Shown piece by piece: positions 53,798-61,740 of a stretch of DNA of 64,000 bases; position 1 is the stretch's first letter; the number at the start of each line of letters is the position of its first letter. The stretch is from Occallatibacter savannae (GTDB taxonomy: Bacteria > Acidobacteriota > Terriglobia > Terriglobales > Acidobacteriaceae), in assembly GCF_003131205.1 (NCBI RefSeq), contig NZ_QFFY01000007.1, positions 186,001 through 250,000 on the forward strand. Reading direction: 5' to 3'. Under the pieces are notes generated by a model, which had not been told where the DNA came from, made no database searches, and worked only from the letters and a program-made list of their open reading frames with translations. The position numbers and the translations under genes were made by a program.

Positions 53798-54967
53798 TCC
53801 TCCATAGGTGCGCCCCTTCCATTCCACCTGCCGAATCACCTTGTTCTTGAACCAGCTTCGATACAGCAGCCCGATAAATAACGGCAGTCCCAGGGGCGAA
53901 ATCGCGCAGTCCACGAACGGGAAGTTCGACTTCGCGACCCGCACATAGAACCGGAACATCGTTCTCAACCACAACAGGCCTAGCACCCAACCGGCTCCCA
54001 GCCACTCCAACCCCTTTGGGCTGAACCGCGCGCCCCACAGATGAATGGCCAGCCAGGGCAGCCCGAACAGCAGCACCAGGTCCAGCATCTTCCACAGCGC
54101 CGTTGCCATGGCATTGTTAAACAACAGCGCGAGGTTCTTCGTCCAACCCTCAATCATCGCGCTTGTTGTCCGATACATCCGTGTACTCAGGGCGTCCGGT
54201 GCATACCGAAACCGCAGCCCCACCCGCCGCCGTTTCGCCATGAAAGCCAGCTCCACATCCTCCAGCACGCGGTCCTTCACGCTTGGATGTCCGCCCAGCT
54301 TCCTGTACGCCTCGCGCTCCACCAGCAGAAACTGCCCGTTCGCCGCCGCCACCCTCTGATTCGGGTCCGACACCTTCGCCGGCGGATACGCCAGCGCTAG
54401 CTCCGAAAACACCAGCGGCATCAGCGCCCGTTGCCACAACCCCGAAACCAGCTGCCGCGGCGAGTAGCTCAGCATCCCCACCTTGTGCCGCGCCGCCTCG
54501 TGCATTGCACGGTGCAGATCGCCCGGCTCATGAACCGTGTCCGCATCCGTAAACAGAATCCACTTGCCCCGAGCCTTGCGCGCCGCCGTCCAGATCGCGT
54601 TGTTCTTCCCCGTCCAGCTCTTCTCCAGCTTCGCGGCCTGTATCACCGTCACGCCCGCGAAGCCGCGCGCAATCTCCGCCGTTCTGTCGGTCGAGTAATC
54701 GTCAACGACGATCAGCTCCCAATCCCGCCCCAGTTCGAACACGCTCTCCGACTGCGCCACCAGCGACCGCAGGCACTCGCCGATGCTCTGCTCCTCATTC
54801 CGCGCCGGCACAATCACCGTCAGCTCGATCAGCTTCTCCGGCTCCGGCTGGTCGTACACCGTCCCTGCACGCGCAGGAACGGCCAGCGGCTCACCCGGCT
54901 CGTCCGACAACCCCAGCACCGGTTTATATGTCTTTGCCCCGCTCGCATCAGGCGTGTCCGCCGTCAC
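53780..54967 (-). CDS. hpnB: Family 2 glycosyltransferase, HpnB-like
   Basis: A 395-residue membrane-associated GT-A glycosyltransferase. GTG start at 54967. Motifs: VIVPARNEEQSIGECLRSL (51-69), VVDDYSTD (87-94), the metal-binding DADT (141-144) and the ED-type acceptor site VLEDVE (234-239). Three hydrophobic segments lie in the C-terminal 110 residues. The layout resembles the hopene-associated transferase HpnB, but no hopanoid gene is in the window, so the symbol is a similarity label. The extreme C-terminus (AGIRD) and stop fall in a heptad repeat. Divergent from the thioredoxin gene. Confidence 0.82.
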   Translation of the reverse strand: MTADTPDASGAKTYKPVLGLSDEPGEPLAVPARAGTVYDQPEPEKLIELTVIVPARNEEQSIGECLRSLVAQSESVFELGRDWELIVVDDYSTDRTAEIARGFAGVTVIQAAKLEKSWTGKNNAIWTAARKARGKWILFTDADTVHEPGDLHRAMHEAARHKVGMLSYSPRQLVSGLWQRALMPLVFSELALAYPPAKVSDPNQRVAAANGQFLLVEREAYRKLGGHPSVKDRVLEDVELAFMAKRRRVGLRFRYAPDALSTRMYRTTSAMIEGWTKNLALLFNNAMATALWKMLDLVLLFGLPWLAIHLWGARFSPKGLEWLGAGWVLGLLWLRTMFRFYVRVAKSNFPFVDCAISPLGLPLFIGLLYRSWFKNKVIRQVEWKGRTYGGAGIRD

Positions 54968-55002
54968 TTAACCCAGCCTTCCTTTCCGTCCCTACCGCTC
55001 CG

Positions 55003-55008
55003 TATTAT
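55003..55008 (+). promoter_or_regulatory. -10 box of a probable leaderless promoter
   Basis: TATTAT at 55003-55008 would start transcription at about 55015, exactly the GTG start codon of the TlpA-like gene. No convincing -35 box is seen, and no Shine-Dalgarno precedes the GTG. Confidence 0.4.
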
Positions 55009-55014
55009 AGAGAC

Positions 55015-55506
55015 GTGCGGTTTCCTCGTTTGATCACGCTGGGCTTTCTGCTCGCGCTCGTCTGCGCCACTGCCTGCGATCGCGGCGCCGCTCCCGTCAA
55101 CGCTGACCGCGTCGCCCCCGACTTCACCGTCAGCGACGGCGAAAACACCATCAAATTGGCCAATTATCGCGGCAAAGTTGTCCTGCTTAATCTCTGGTGG
55201 TCCCAGTGCCCCCCCTGCATCCAGGAAACGCCGGACCTGATCCAGCTCCACCACGACCGCCCCGACATCGCCATCCTCGCCGTCAGCATTGACGAAGACC
55301 CGGGCTCCTACCGCCGCTTTCTCACCCGCTTCCACGTAGATCTGAATACCGTCCGCGATCCTGACCAGAAGGTGGCCAAGCTCTACGGCACAGATGGATG
55401 GCCGGAAACCTACATCATCGATCGCAAAGGCTACATCCGCCGCAAGATCGTCGGCGATCCCGGCTGGTCCAACCCCGAAATCCGCACCTACCTCAACAGT
55501 CTCTAG
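55015..55506 (+). CDS. TlpA/ResA-like thioredoxin-fold protein, membrane-anchored
   Basis: A 163-residue exported thiol-disulfide protein. The GTG at 55015 gives a short basic start and hydrophobic segment ending ATAC, a near-lipobox with C21. The thioredoxin domain has APDFTVSDGENTIKL, KVVLLNLWWSQCPPC with the active-site pair C65 and C68, and the cis-Pro in GWPETYIIDRKG. Proteins of this type reduce apocytochrome c cysteines before haem attachment; it converges on the multihaem cytochrome operon, so that role is attractive but unproved. Confidence 0.88.
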   Translation: MRFPRLITLGFLLALVCATACDRGAAPVNADRVAPDFTVSDGENTIKLANYRGKVVLLNLWWSQCPPCIQETPDLIQLHHDRPDIAILAVSIDEDPGSYRRFLTRFHVDLNTVRDPDQKVAKLYGTDGWPETYIIDRKGYIRRKIVGDPGWSNPEIRTYLNSL

Positions 55507-55563
55507 CGGCCGGAAGACGTTCAACGGCTTTCTTGTGATTCGGAGAGAACCCTGCTCTGCGCT

Positions 55564-56859
55564 CTACGAGTTCGCTTTGAGAACGCGTTTCAGCATCGCT
55601 TCCAGCCCCGATTTCGCATCGGCATATTCGCTCGACGAAATCTTGCCTGAAACCTTGTCCTGCTCGAGCGAAAACAGCTCCTCTTTCAGCGACTCGATCA
55701 GAACGCCCTGCCCCCCACTTGGCCCTCCTCCCGCGGCAGTGCGCTGCTGCGGAACGGCAGCACGCGGAAGCTCGTCAATCGTTGCCGAAGCCCGAACCGC
55801 AGGCTCACTCGCAACCGGGCCCGCCATCGCGCTTCGCCTGCGAACCACAAAAAAAGCCACTCCCGCCAGCACAACTGCAAGCCCCCCCAGGAGCCAGGTC
55901 TTCGACCCCGACAGCGGATCCGGCGAACCGATCGGTTCTCCGATCCCACCGCCCGGCTTCCCTAACGGCCCAGAACTCGGCTTCTGCGTCGGCGCAGCGC
56001 CCTGGTCCTGCGGCATCTGTCCCTGACCCGATACATTGAACGCGATCACGTCCCCCGGATGCACGCCTTTCACCACGTGCGTCTCCACGCGCGGATCTTC
56101 CTGGGTCGCTCGAAACGGCGCGCCATCTTTCGCCGAGAACTCAATCCCTTTCGCCGTATAGACAACAAAGTTATCCGCCGGCATCAGAGGTCGAATCGCA
56201 AACGTATGCTTCCCGTCATACGCAAACCGGTACTGCACCTCGAACAAAGTCTCTTTCTCGCCTTGATCCGGCTGAATCGGCACGTTGAACGCGTAGTGGC
56301 CCTTCTGCGGCAAAGGCGCAAGATGCGTCCTCGTACCCAGCCCTCCCGGACGCGTCGCTGCAGCCTCCTCCAGCACCGCTCCCTCCGGCAGCACAATCTC
56401 GAACCCGTTCTGGCTGAACTGCGTGCGTGGCGGCGAACTGCTGTTCCTGACGAGGTATCGCTCTCTCACATTCAGCGTGCTACCCGTCGCCTCAATCAGC
56501 ATCATGTCGGCGTCGATTCCCACTCCATCCACCTTCGCCGCGACGTCATAAACCGTTATGTTTGCTGGAGTGCTGTCCTGCGGAGCCGCGATGAAGTACG
56601 TTCCCCCCTGGTGATCCACACGAATGAGAAAGGCGCCCGCACCCGGCGTTTGCAGCGTGTACTTCCCATCCTTGTCCGTGACCGCTGTCGCCGCATCCGC
56701 CATTCCCGCGCTCACGTCCACCAGAACCACTTTGTCTCCGGCAGACGGCTTGTCGGTAGTCTTGTTCGTAACCGTGCCGCTCACTGCCGCGCTGTGCGCC
56801 ACTGCCGATGCAGCCGCAACGGCTCCAGATACAATCAGCAGGCGTACTCCCTTACTCAT
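55564..56859 (-). CDS. Exported membrane protein with carboxypeptidase-regulatory-like N-terminal domain
   Basis: A 431-residue protein. Signal peptide to about residue 24 (AVAHSAA); residues 25-110 are a carboxypeptidase-regulatory-like beta-sandwich (VSGTVTNKTTDKPSAGDKVV); 115-290 a second beta domain. A Gly/Pro-rich linker leads to one transmembrane helix at about 322-342 (TWLLGGLAVVLAGVAFFVV) followed by RRR. The cytoplasmic tail of ~90 residues ends in an amphipathic helix (SLKEELFSLEQDKVSGKISS) resembling SHOCT-like C-termini. Last gene of the electron-transfer operon, overlapping the oxidoreductase gene by 4 bp. Role unknown; it may link the membrane module to periplasmic partners. Confidence 0.8.
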   Translation of the reverse strand: MSKGVRLLIVSGAVAAASAVAHSAAVSGTVTNKTTDKPSAGDKVVLVDVSAGMADAATAVTDKDGKYTLQTPGAGAFLIRVDHQGGTYFIAAPQDSTPANITVYDVAAKVDGVGIDADMMLIEATGSTLNVRERYLVRNSSSPPRTQFSQNGFEIVLPEGAVLEEAAATRPGGLGTRTHLAPLPQKGHYAFNVPIQPDQGEKETLFEVQYRFAYDGKHTFAIRPLMPADNFVVYTAKGIEFSAKDGAPFRATQEDPRVETHVVKGVHPGDVIAFNVSGQGQMPQDQGAAPTQKPSSGPLGKPGGGIGEPIGSPDPLSGSKTWLLGGLAVVLAGVAFFVVRRRSAMAGPVASEPAVRASATIDELPRAAVPQQRTAAGGGPSGGQGVLIESLKEELFSLEQDKVSGKISSSEYADAKSGLEAMLKRVLKANS

Positions 56860-58199
56860 GCAATGCTCCTCGCTTGCAACTGCGTGTCCGCGGGGGAACC
56901 GCCAAATTTGATCCCTGCCGCTTTCAGGAACTCCGAAGGCGAAGTCCCTCCCGCGAAAATCCAGACCAAATCATTCGGCAGCTCCCTCAACTCTCCCCCA
57001 ACCTCGATCACCACGCTCCCAGGTCGAAACTCCACGGGCATCGAGTTGAACAGCACTTCAATCTTCCCTGCTGTCATCTGCTCGGCAATCCGCTTAGCAT
57101 TGCGATCCTTCAGCCGGCTGAACTCCCCGCGCCGGTACGACAGCGTCACCTGATTCCCGCTCTGATGTGCGAGCCCCATCGCCGCTTCTACCGCGCTGTC
57201 GCCGCCTCCCACCACCAGGATCTTCTGATCTGTGTAGTGGTCTGCCTCGATCAGTCGATACAGCACATGCGGCAGTTCCTCGCCTTTCACGCCAAGCTTC
57301 CTGGGAGTACCCGCGCGCCCCATCGCCAGCACCACAGCCCGCGCGCGGTACTCGCCTTTGCTCGTCTTCACCTGGAACACTCCGTTCGTCCCACGCTGCA
57401 CCGCATCCACCGCTGCGCCGGTCTGGATGTTCAGATCCGTGCGCGCCATGATCTTCTCCCAAAACCGCAGCAGATCTTCCTTCGACAGGCTCGTCTTGCT
57501 GAACTTTCCGTGCAGCGGAAACTCCACCGGGCTCGTCATCACCAGCTTTTGCCGCGGATACTTCGATACCGTTCCCCCTACGCTCTCGCGCTCCAGCGTC
57601 AGCGCCGTGAGCCGATGCTCCGCAGCCCTCAACGACGCGCTGATACCCGCCGGACCCGCGCCAACGATAATTACATCCCAAACCGAGCTATCCACCGGCC
57701 TCTCCGGCGACGCGGCAAGCCGCTGCGCAATCGCATCCACGCAATCGCGCCCCTGGTTCACCGCATTCTTGATCAGCGCCAGCCCGCCCAGTTCCCCCAC
57801 AATAAACAGATTCGGAACGCTTGTTTCGTACTCTGCGCTGATCACCGGCATGTCCGCGCTCGACCCCGGCTTGGCCATCACCATCGTGATCGCCCCCACC
57901 GGGCACGCCTCCGCGCACAGACTGTGCCCGATGCATTTATGCGCGTTCACGATTGTTGCCTTTCCGCTCACAAGCGCCAGCACGTCGCCTTCCGGGCATA
58001 CGGAAACACACGCGCCGCACCCAATGCACGCCTCGGTCATGATCTGCGGATGTTGCGCCCTTGGCCCATCAGAGAAGACCGGCCCGCGCGCCGCCTTCTC
58101 GCGCGCGGCCTCGTCGCTTCGCTTGTGCTCCCGCCAATAACGGATCAGAAAGAACGCCAGCACCGCGCCGGCGATCCCCCATGTCAGCAGAGTCTCCAT
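56856..58199 (-). CDS. Membrane-anchored ferredoxin/flavin NAD(P)H oxidoreductase
   Basis: A 447-residue protein. One N-terminal TM helix (about 4-20). A two-cluster ferredoxin domain follows: CIGCGACVSVCP with C58, C61, C64 and C68, and CIGHSLCAEACP, where the second ligand position is His92 instead of Cys (C89, H92, C95, C99). Next comes NLFIVGELGGLALIKNAVNQG (131-150, described in parts), resembling the C-terminal FAD motif of thioredoxin-reductase-like enzymes but lying before the Rossmann motif VGAGPAGISA (179-188). A second nucleotide site is VVGGGDSAVEAAM. There is no redox CxxC. It would pass electrons between NAD(P)H and the neighbouring cytochrome b. It overlaps the next gene by 4 bp. 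Confidence 0.88.
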   Translation of the reverse strand: METLLTWGIAGAVLAFFLIRYWREHKRSDEAAREKAARGPVFSDGPRAQHPQIMTEACIGCGACVSVCPEGDVLALVSGKATIVNAHKCIGHSLCAEACPVGAITMVMAKPGSSADMPVISAEYETSVPNLFIVGELGGLALIKNAVNQGRDCVDAIAQRLAASPERPVDSSVWDVIIVGAGPAGISASLRAAEHRLTALTLERESVGGTVSKYPRQKLVMTSPVEFPLHGKFSKTSLSKEDLLRFWEKIMARTDLNIQTGAAVDAVQRGTNGVFQVKTSKGEYRARAVVLAMGRAGTPRKLGVKGEELPHVLYRLIEADHYTDQKILVVGGGDSAVEAAMGLAHQSGNQVTLSYRRGEFSRLKDRNAKRIAEQMTAGKIEVLFNSMPVEFRPGSVVIEVGGELRELPNDLVWIFAGGTSPSEFLKAAGIKFGGSPADTQLQARSIA

Positions 58200-58203
58200 C
58201 CCT

Positions 58204-59163
58204 CTAGTGCATCCCCATTCCGCCGAAGCCCAGCCCCATCACCACCACAATATGGAGAATCGCCAGCAATGCAAAGGCATAACTGAAGGGCCGATGGATG
58301 ACGTGCCACAGATGAAACACCCGCTGCGTCTGATCCAGGAACAGAACACGCTTTGTCAGCGCCGCCTTCTGTCGCACGATACCGACAATATCTTCAACCT
58401 CGCGATTCCCCGACGAGAAAAGTCCGCCCAGCGATCGCAACCCGGCCGACCCGCCTCCCAGCCGTCTCAGCTTCGCCATCCTGAACGGCATCGCCAGGTC
58501 GAACACCAGCATCTGCGCAATCGCAGCCAGCGCACCTACCCGGCTCGCCCGCTCCGGAGACGGAGCCTTCAACGCCTTCCTCAGTTGCTCCTCGGTAAAG
58601 ACCGACTGCACCAGCAGAAACTCCGCCAGCATCCTCTCGTTATCGTGCAGTTCCCCCAGAGACATCTCCGCCGCATTCAACGACCTCGGAATCTGTGCGT
58701 ACAGATACCGCCCCACGATTCCGCTCAACGCCACCGCCAGCATGATCCAGAACGCAACACCCGCAATCCCCTGAAACTTGAACGAAGCATGAAACGCAAT
58801 CACGATCGGTGCCGACATCCCCGCAATCACGTGAAAATCCATCCAATGCCGCGCAGTGCCCATCCGCCCGAGCCACGGAATCACCTTCCGCAGCGCATAC
58901 AGAAAGATGATGAAGAACAGCACCGTCCCGAATATCCCCAGCTTCAGCCCAATCGTTCCGCTCGGCCTCAGTAGCTCATGCTTTGCCGAATACGGCCGCT
59001 GATCCAGCGGCAATATGTAGTAGTCCGCCCCATAAATCGCGATCGCCGCCAGAAACAGGAATGCCGCAATCGCAGCCATCTTCACCCGGATCCGATGTCC
59101 GAGTTCCTTCTGTTTCGCACGCGACCGGCCGGGCGCCGCCGCTCCAAGAATTGTGCTGCTCAT
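58204..59163 (-). CDS. Cytochrome b-like integral membrane protein
   Basis: A 319-residue protein with about five transmembrane segments (roughly 28-48, 72-92, 110-127, 134-152 and 290-312). Haem-ligand candidates are H106, H111 and H125 in the second block (RHWMDFHVIAG, AFHASF) and H284, H287, H290 and H304 in the last (FHLWHVIHRPF, ILHIVV), a layout able to bind two b haems across the membrane. A long soluble loop (160-280) is unusual. I recognise no named family. It overlaps the upstream 279-residue gene by 4 bp and precedes the Fe-S flavoprotein by 4 bp, suggesting one complex. Confidence 0.82.
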   Translation of the reverse strand: MSSTILGAAAPGRSRAKQKELGHRIRVKMAAIAAFLFLAAIAIYGADYYILPLDQRPYSAKHELLRPSGTIGLKLGIFGTVLFFIIFLYALRKVIPWLGRMGTARHWMDFHVIAGMSAPIVIAFHASFKFQGIAGVAFWIMLAVALSGIVGRYLYAQIPRSLNAAEMSLGELHDNERMLAEFLLVQSVFTEEQLRKALKAPSPERASRVGALAAIAQMLVFDLAMPFRMAKLRRLGGGSAGLRSLGGLFSSGNREVEDIVGIVRQKAALTKRVLFLDQTQRVFHLWHVIHRPFSYAFALLAILHIVVVMGLGFGGMGMH

Positions 59164-59999
59164 TGCTGCTCCTTCGGTTGCGGCTGATCTGTGCTCTGCG
59201 CTGGGGCATCCGGACGAACCTTGTAATTCGGATCCTGCTGGGCGTCCGTCGAGAACGACTTGTAGCCTTCAAACACATGTGTATTGCGCCAGTGCTGCTT
59301 CGGCGTCGTCACATCCACCACGGCTTTCGATGGCAGCGTCCAGGTCTCGCTCCCTACGTTCTCTGCCTTGTACTCGACATGAATCTCCAGCGACCGCAGC
59401 CCCACATCGCTCATATCGTGCTCCAGGCTTGCGTCCGCCTGGATCACCTCGCCCGACGCCTTATCCAGCCACGCCGTGCCCTTCAACTCCAGCGGAAATT
59501 CCCGTCCCCGCAGAGCCAGTGCCGCCGGGGTTCTCCTTCCCGAAATATGCGCGAAGTGAATCGGAATCGTGGCCTTGTTCTGGACCACCTGCTCCGGCCC
59601 CTCCTCAAACGAAAATGCATCGCTGTAGTACGGATGAAACACCAGCAGCAGCGTCGTCATGCCATTGGTCGTCAGCATCGGCATCGAGACTTGCTTGTGC
59701 TTCGCATCCGGCGTCTCAATCCGCGATTCATTCAGCTGGAAGCTCTCATTACTCCCGCTCATCATGATCAGGTAATCGAACTGCGATCGCTCCGTTGAAT
59801 CCGCATGACCCTTCGCATTGAGCTTCTGCTGCGTCACAGTTTCCGTGCAGTGCAGATCCGCCAACTTGCTCAGGTACCGCGACACCTGCCTCTGTGCCAG
59901 CACCACCGGGCCCGACGAGGGAACATCCGGCCCATCAGCCCGCACCAGAACGCCACTCAGCAGAATGAGCAATACAACCAGGCTCTGCTTAGGGAACAT
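59160..59999 (-). CDS. Exported protein of unknown function (279 aa) in cytochrome operon
   Basis: A signal peptide of about 21 residues (LVVLLILLSGVLVRA) is followed by a beta-rich mature domain: VSRYLSKLADLHCTETVTQQ near the start (single Cys), RSQFDYLIMMSGSN and WLDKASGEVIQADASLEHD. The pattern recalls acidobacterial secreted proteins with a lipoprotein-carrier-like (LolA/DUF) beta half-barrel, but I do not claim that family. Translationally coupled on both sides (11-bp overlap with the barrel gene, 4-bp overlap with the cytochrome b gene). Confidence 0.75.
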   Translation of the reverse strand: MFPKQSLVVLLILLSGVLVRADGPDVPSSGPVVLAQRQVSRYLSKLADLHCTETVTQQKLNAKGHADSTERSQFDYLIMMSGSNESFQLNESRIETPDAKHKQVSMPMLTTNGMTTLLLVFHPYYSDAFSFEEGPEQVVQNKATIPIHFAHISGRRTPAALALRGREFPLELKGTAWLDKASGEVIQADASLEHDMSDVGLRSLEIHVEYKAENVGSETWTLPSKAVVDVTTPKQHWRNTHVFEGYKSFSTDAQQDPNYKVRPDAPAQSTDQPQPKEQQ

Positions 60000-61737
60000 T
60001 GGCGGTCTCCCGTCTGCGTGTTGCCGCGCGATTATCGAAACGATACCCCAGCGTAGACGTCCACTGGTTGTAATTCAGCGAGCCGCCTCGCTGAATCGTG
60101 TACATACTTTCGAAGAACAGCCTCGCGCCCAGGTTCGAATCGAACACGAAATTGATGAACGACGAATCGTTGTTCGTCGCCACCGAAGATGCGTACGCAT
60201 ACTTCCCGAATTGCAGGTTCAGCCGCAGATTATCCAGCATCTCGCGCGACAAAGTGAACGTCGTATATCTTCCCGAAGCAAACGAGCTGTCAAACTGCGC
60301 CACTCGCGCATCAGCCGTCAGCCCCGTCTTCCAGATCTCCGCCACCGTCGCCCCGAACATCTTATTGAGCGAACTTTTCGGATCGTTTGAGTCGTTGCTG
60401 CTGCCCAGGCTGAAGTACCCGGTCACATGCCGCGGAAACTGAATTCGCGCTCCGCCGTTGATCCCTTGGTACAGGTACTTGTCCAGCAGTCCCGTCCCCA
60501 CCAGCGACGCATCGTACGTCGGCACATCGCGGAAATACGTATCCGTCACATCCAGCGCCACCCGCGGATGCACCTGGACACGCACCGACAACAGGCTTTG
60601 TCCCAGCCCGACGCTGATCGCTTCTGCCCCTGGATTCGCCGTGGGTCGATCGATCTGCATCGAGTGATACACCGAGAAGATCCGCTTGAACGAAACATCA
60701 TTCTCCGTGAACACGAACGGACGATTCATCTCCCACTTCAGCAGCTCCACGCCATATCCGGCTGTCGTCGAAAACCGGAAGGCATCGAAATCGCCTCCGC
60801 GAAAATTGAGATACGTGCCCCCGATCCGCCGATTCGGGTTGTAGCTCCACGAGGTCGGATCCGGCGTCGATCCCGCGAACATGCCGAGCATCGAATGCTT
60901 TCCAAATTGCAGACCACCATACGCGCCGTCGATCGTCTCCAGGCTGTTCGCATACGGCACATACAGCCTTCCAACCCCCGCCGACCAGCGCGACTCCGGA
61001 TTGATATAGCTCAGGCTCATCAGATACGTCCGGTTGATCAGGTCCTGAATCGAACTCTGGTACGCCGAAGAATTCCGCCGCAGATTTCCCCGCCAGTACC
61101 CGTTCAGATTCCAGTGCGTCCCGAAGATCCGCGTAAAATCCGCCCGGAAAACCATCCCGTACGAGCTGGACGTCGACGACCCCTGCCCAACTTCCCGAAT
61201 CGTGCTGACGTCGAAACCAATCCGTCCTCTGATCTGGTTGACTTCAGGAAGCGGTGGCCGTGGCACCTTCTCCCGCACCTCCTCATCCAGCGGATCTCCC
61301 GCGCTGAAGCTCACCACCATCGGATACTGCCGCGTGTTCCCCAGCGTGTCGCTCTCCACCCGCTTCGCAACTTCCGTGTCCGGCAGTGACAGCACATCGC
61401 CCGACGTGACGTTCCTGCTGCTCACCTCCACCTCGCACACCGCTGACGACGAAGCAATCGCCACCACCTTCAGCTTCGCGATCACACCGGGCTCAATCGC
61501 CTCATTTCCCTTCCCCGTCTTCGTCGGATCCTGCTTGACAACCAGGACCGTGCCCTCCTGCAGCCCCGCGTCCCGCCCGCCATCCACATACGCGTTGTTC
61601 CCATTCACATACTGGACGCGGAAATCCGTACGAATCGGCGCGCGCGCACTCTGCGCCTGGTCTTGTACCTGGATTGCCGGACTCTGCGCCGCCCACGCCG
61701 GCCCTGCAATCATCAGCATGATGAGCAATCGCCGCAT
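59989..61737 (-). CDS. Outer-membrane beta-barrel (porin-like) protein partnered with multihaem cytochrome
   Basis: A 582-residue protein with a signal peptide to about residue 16 (MLMIAGPAWA). Residues ~35-125 form a small beta domain (VQYVNGNNAYVDGGRDAGLQEG then VLVVKQ) similar in pattern to FlgT-C-like domains. From ~165 to 570 alternating amphipathic strands run through RGRIGFDVSTI, TYLMSLSYINPESRW, YFSLGSSND and WTSTLGYRF, as expected for a 16- to 22-stranded barrel. A short Arg-rich tail follows instead of a terminal aromatic residue. It starts 3 bp after the giant cytochrome's stop, which suggests a porin-cytochrome pair. No haem motif of its own. Confidence 0.82.
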   Translation of the reverse strand: MRRLLIMLMIAGPAWAAQSPAIQVQDQAQSARAPIRTDFRVQYVNGNNAYVDGGRDAGLQEGTVLVVKQDPTKTGKGNEAIEPGVIAKLKVVAIASSSAVCEVEVSSRNVTSGDVLSLPDTEVAKRVESDTLGNTRQYPMVVSFSAGDPLDEEVREKVPRPPLPEVNQIRGRIGFDVSTIREVGQGSSTSSSYGMVFRADFTRIFGTHWNLNGYWRGNLRRNSSAYQSSIQDLINRTYLMSLSYINPESRWSAGVGRLYVPYANSLETIDGAYGGLQFGKHSMLGMFAGSTPDPTSWSYNPNRRIGGTYLNFRGGDFDAFRFSTTAGYGVELLKWEMNRPFVFTENDVSFKRIFSVYHSMQIDRPTANPGAEAISVGLGQSLLSVRVQVHPRVALDVTDTYFRDVPTYDASLVGTGLLDKYLYQGINGGARIQFPRHVTGYFSLGSSNDSNDPKSSLNKMFGATVAEIWKTGLTADARVAQFDSSFASGRYTTFTLSREMLDNLRLNLQFGKYAYASSVATNNDSSFINFVFDSNLGARLFFESMYTIQRGGSLNYNQWTSTLGYRFDNRAATRRRETANVP

Positions 61738-61740
61738 CGC

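Noticed and set aside
56808..58286. 492-codon plus-strand open frame
   Set aside because: Antisense shadow of the ferredoxin/flavin gene, which has clear motifs; the plus frame is Arg/His/Pro-rich noise.
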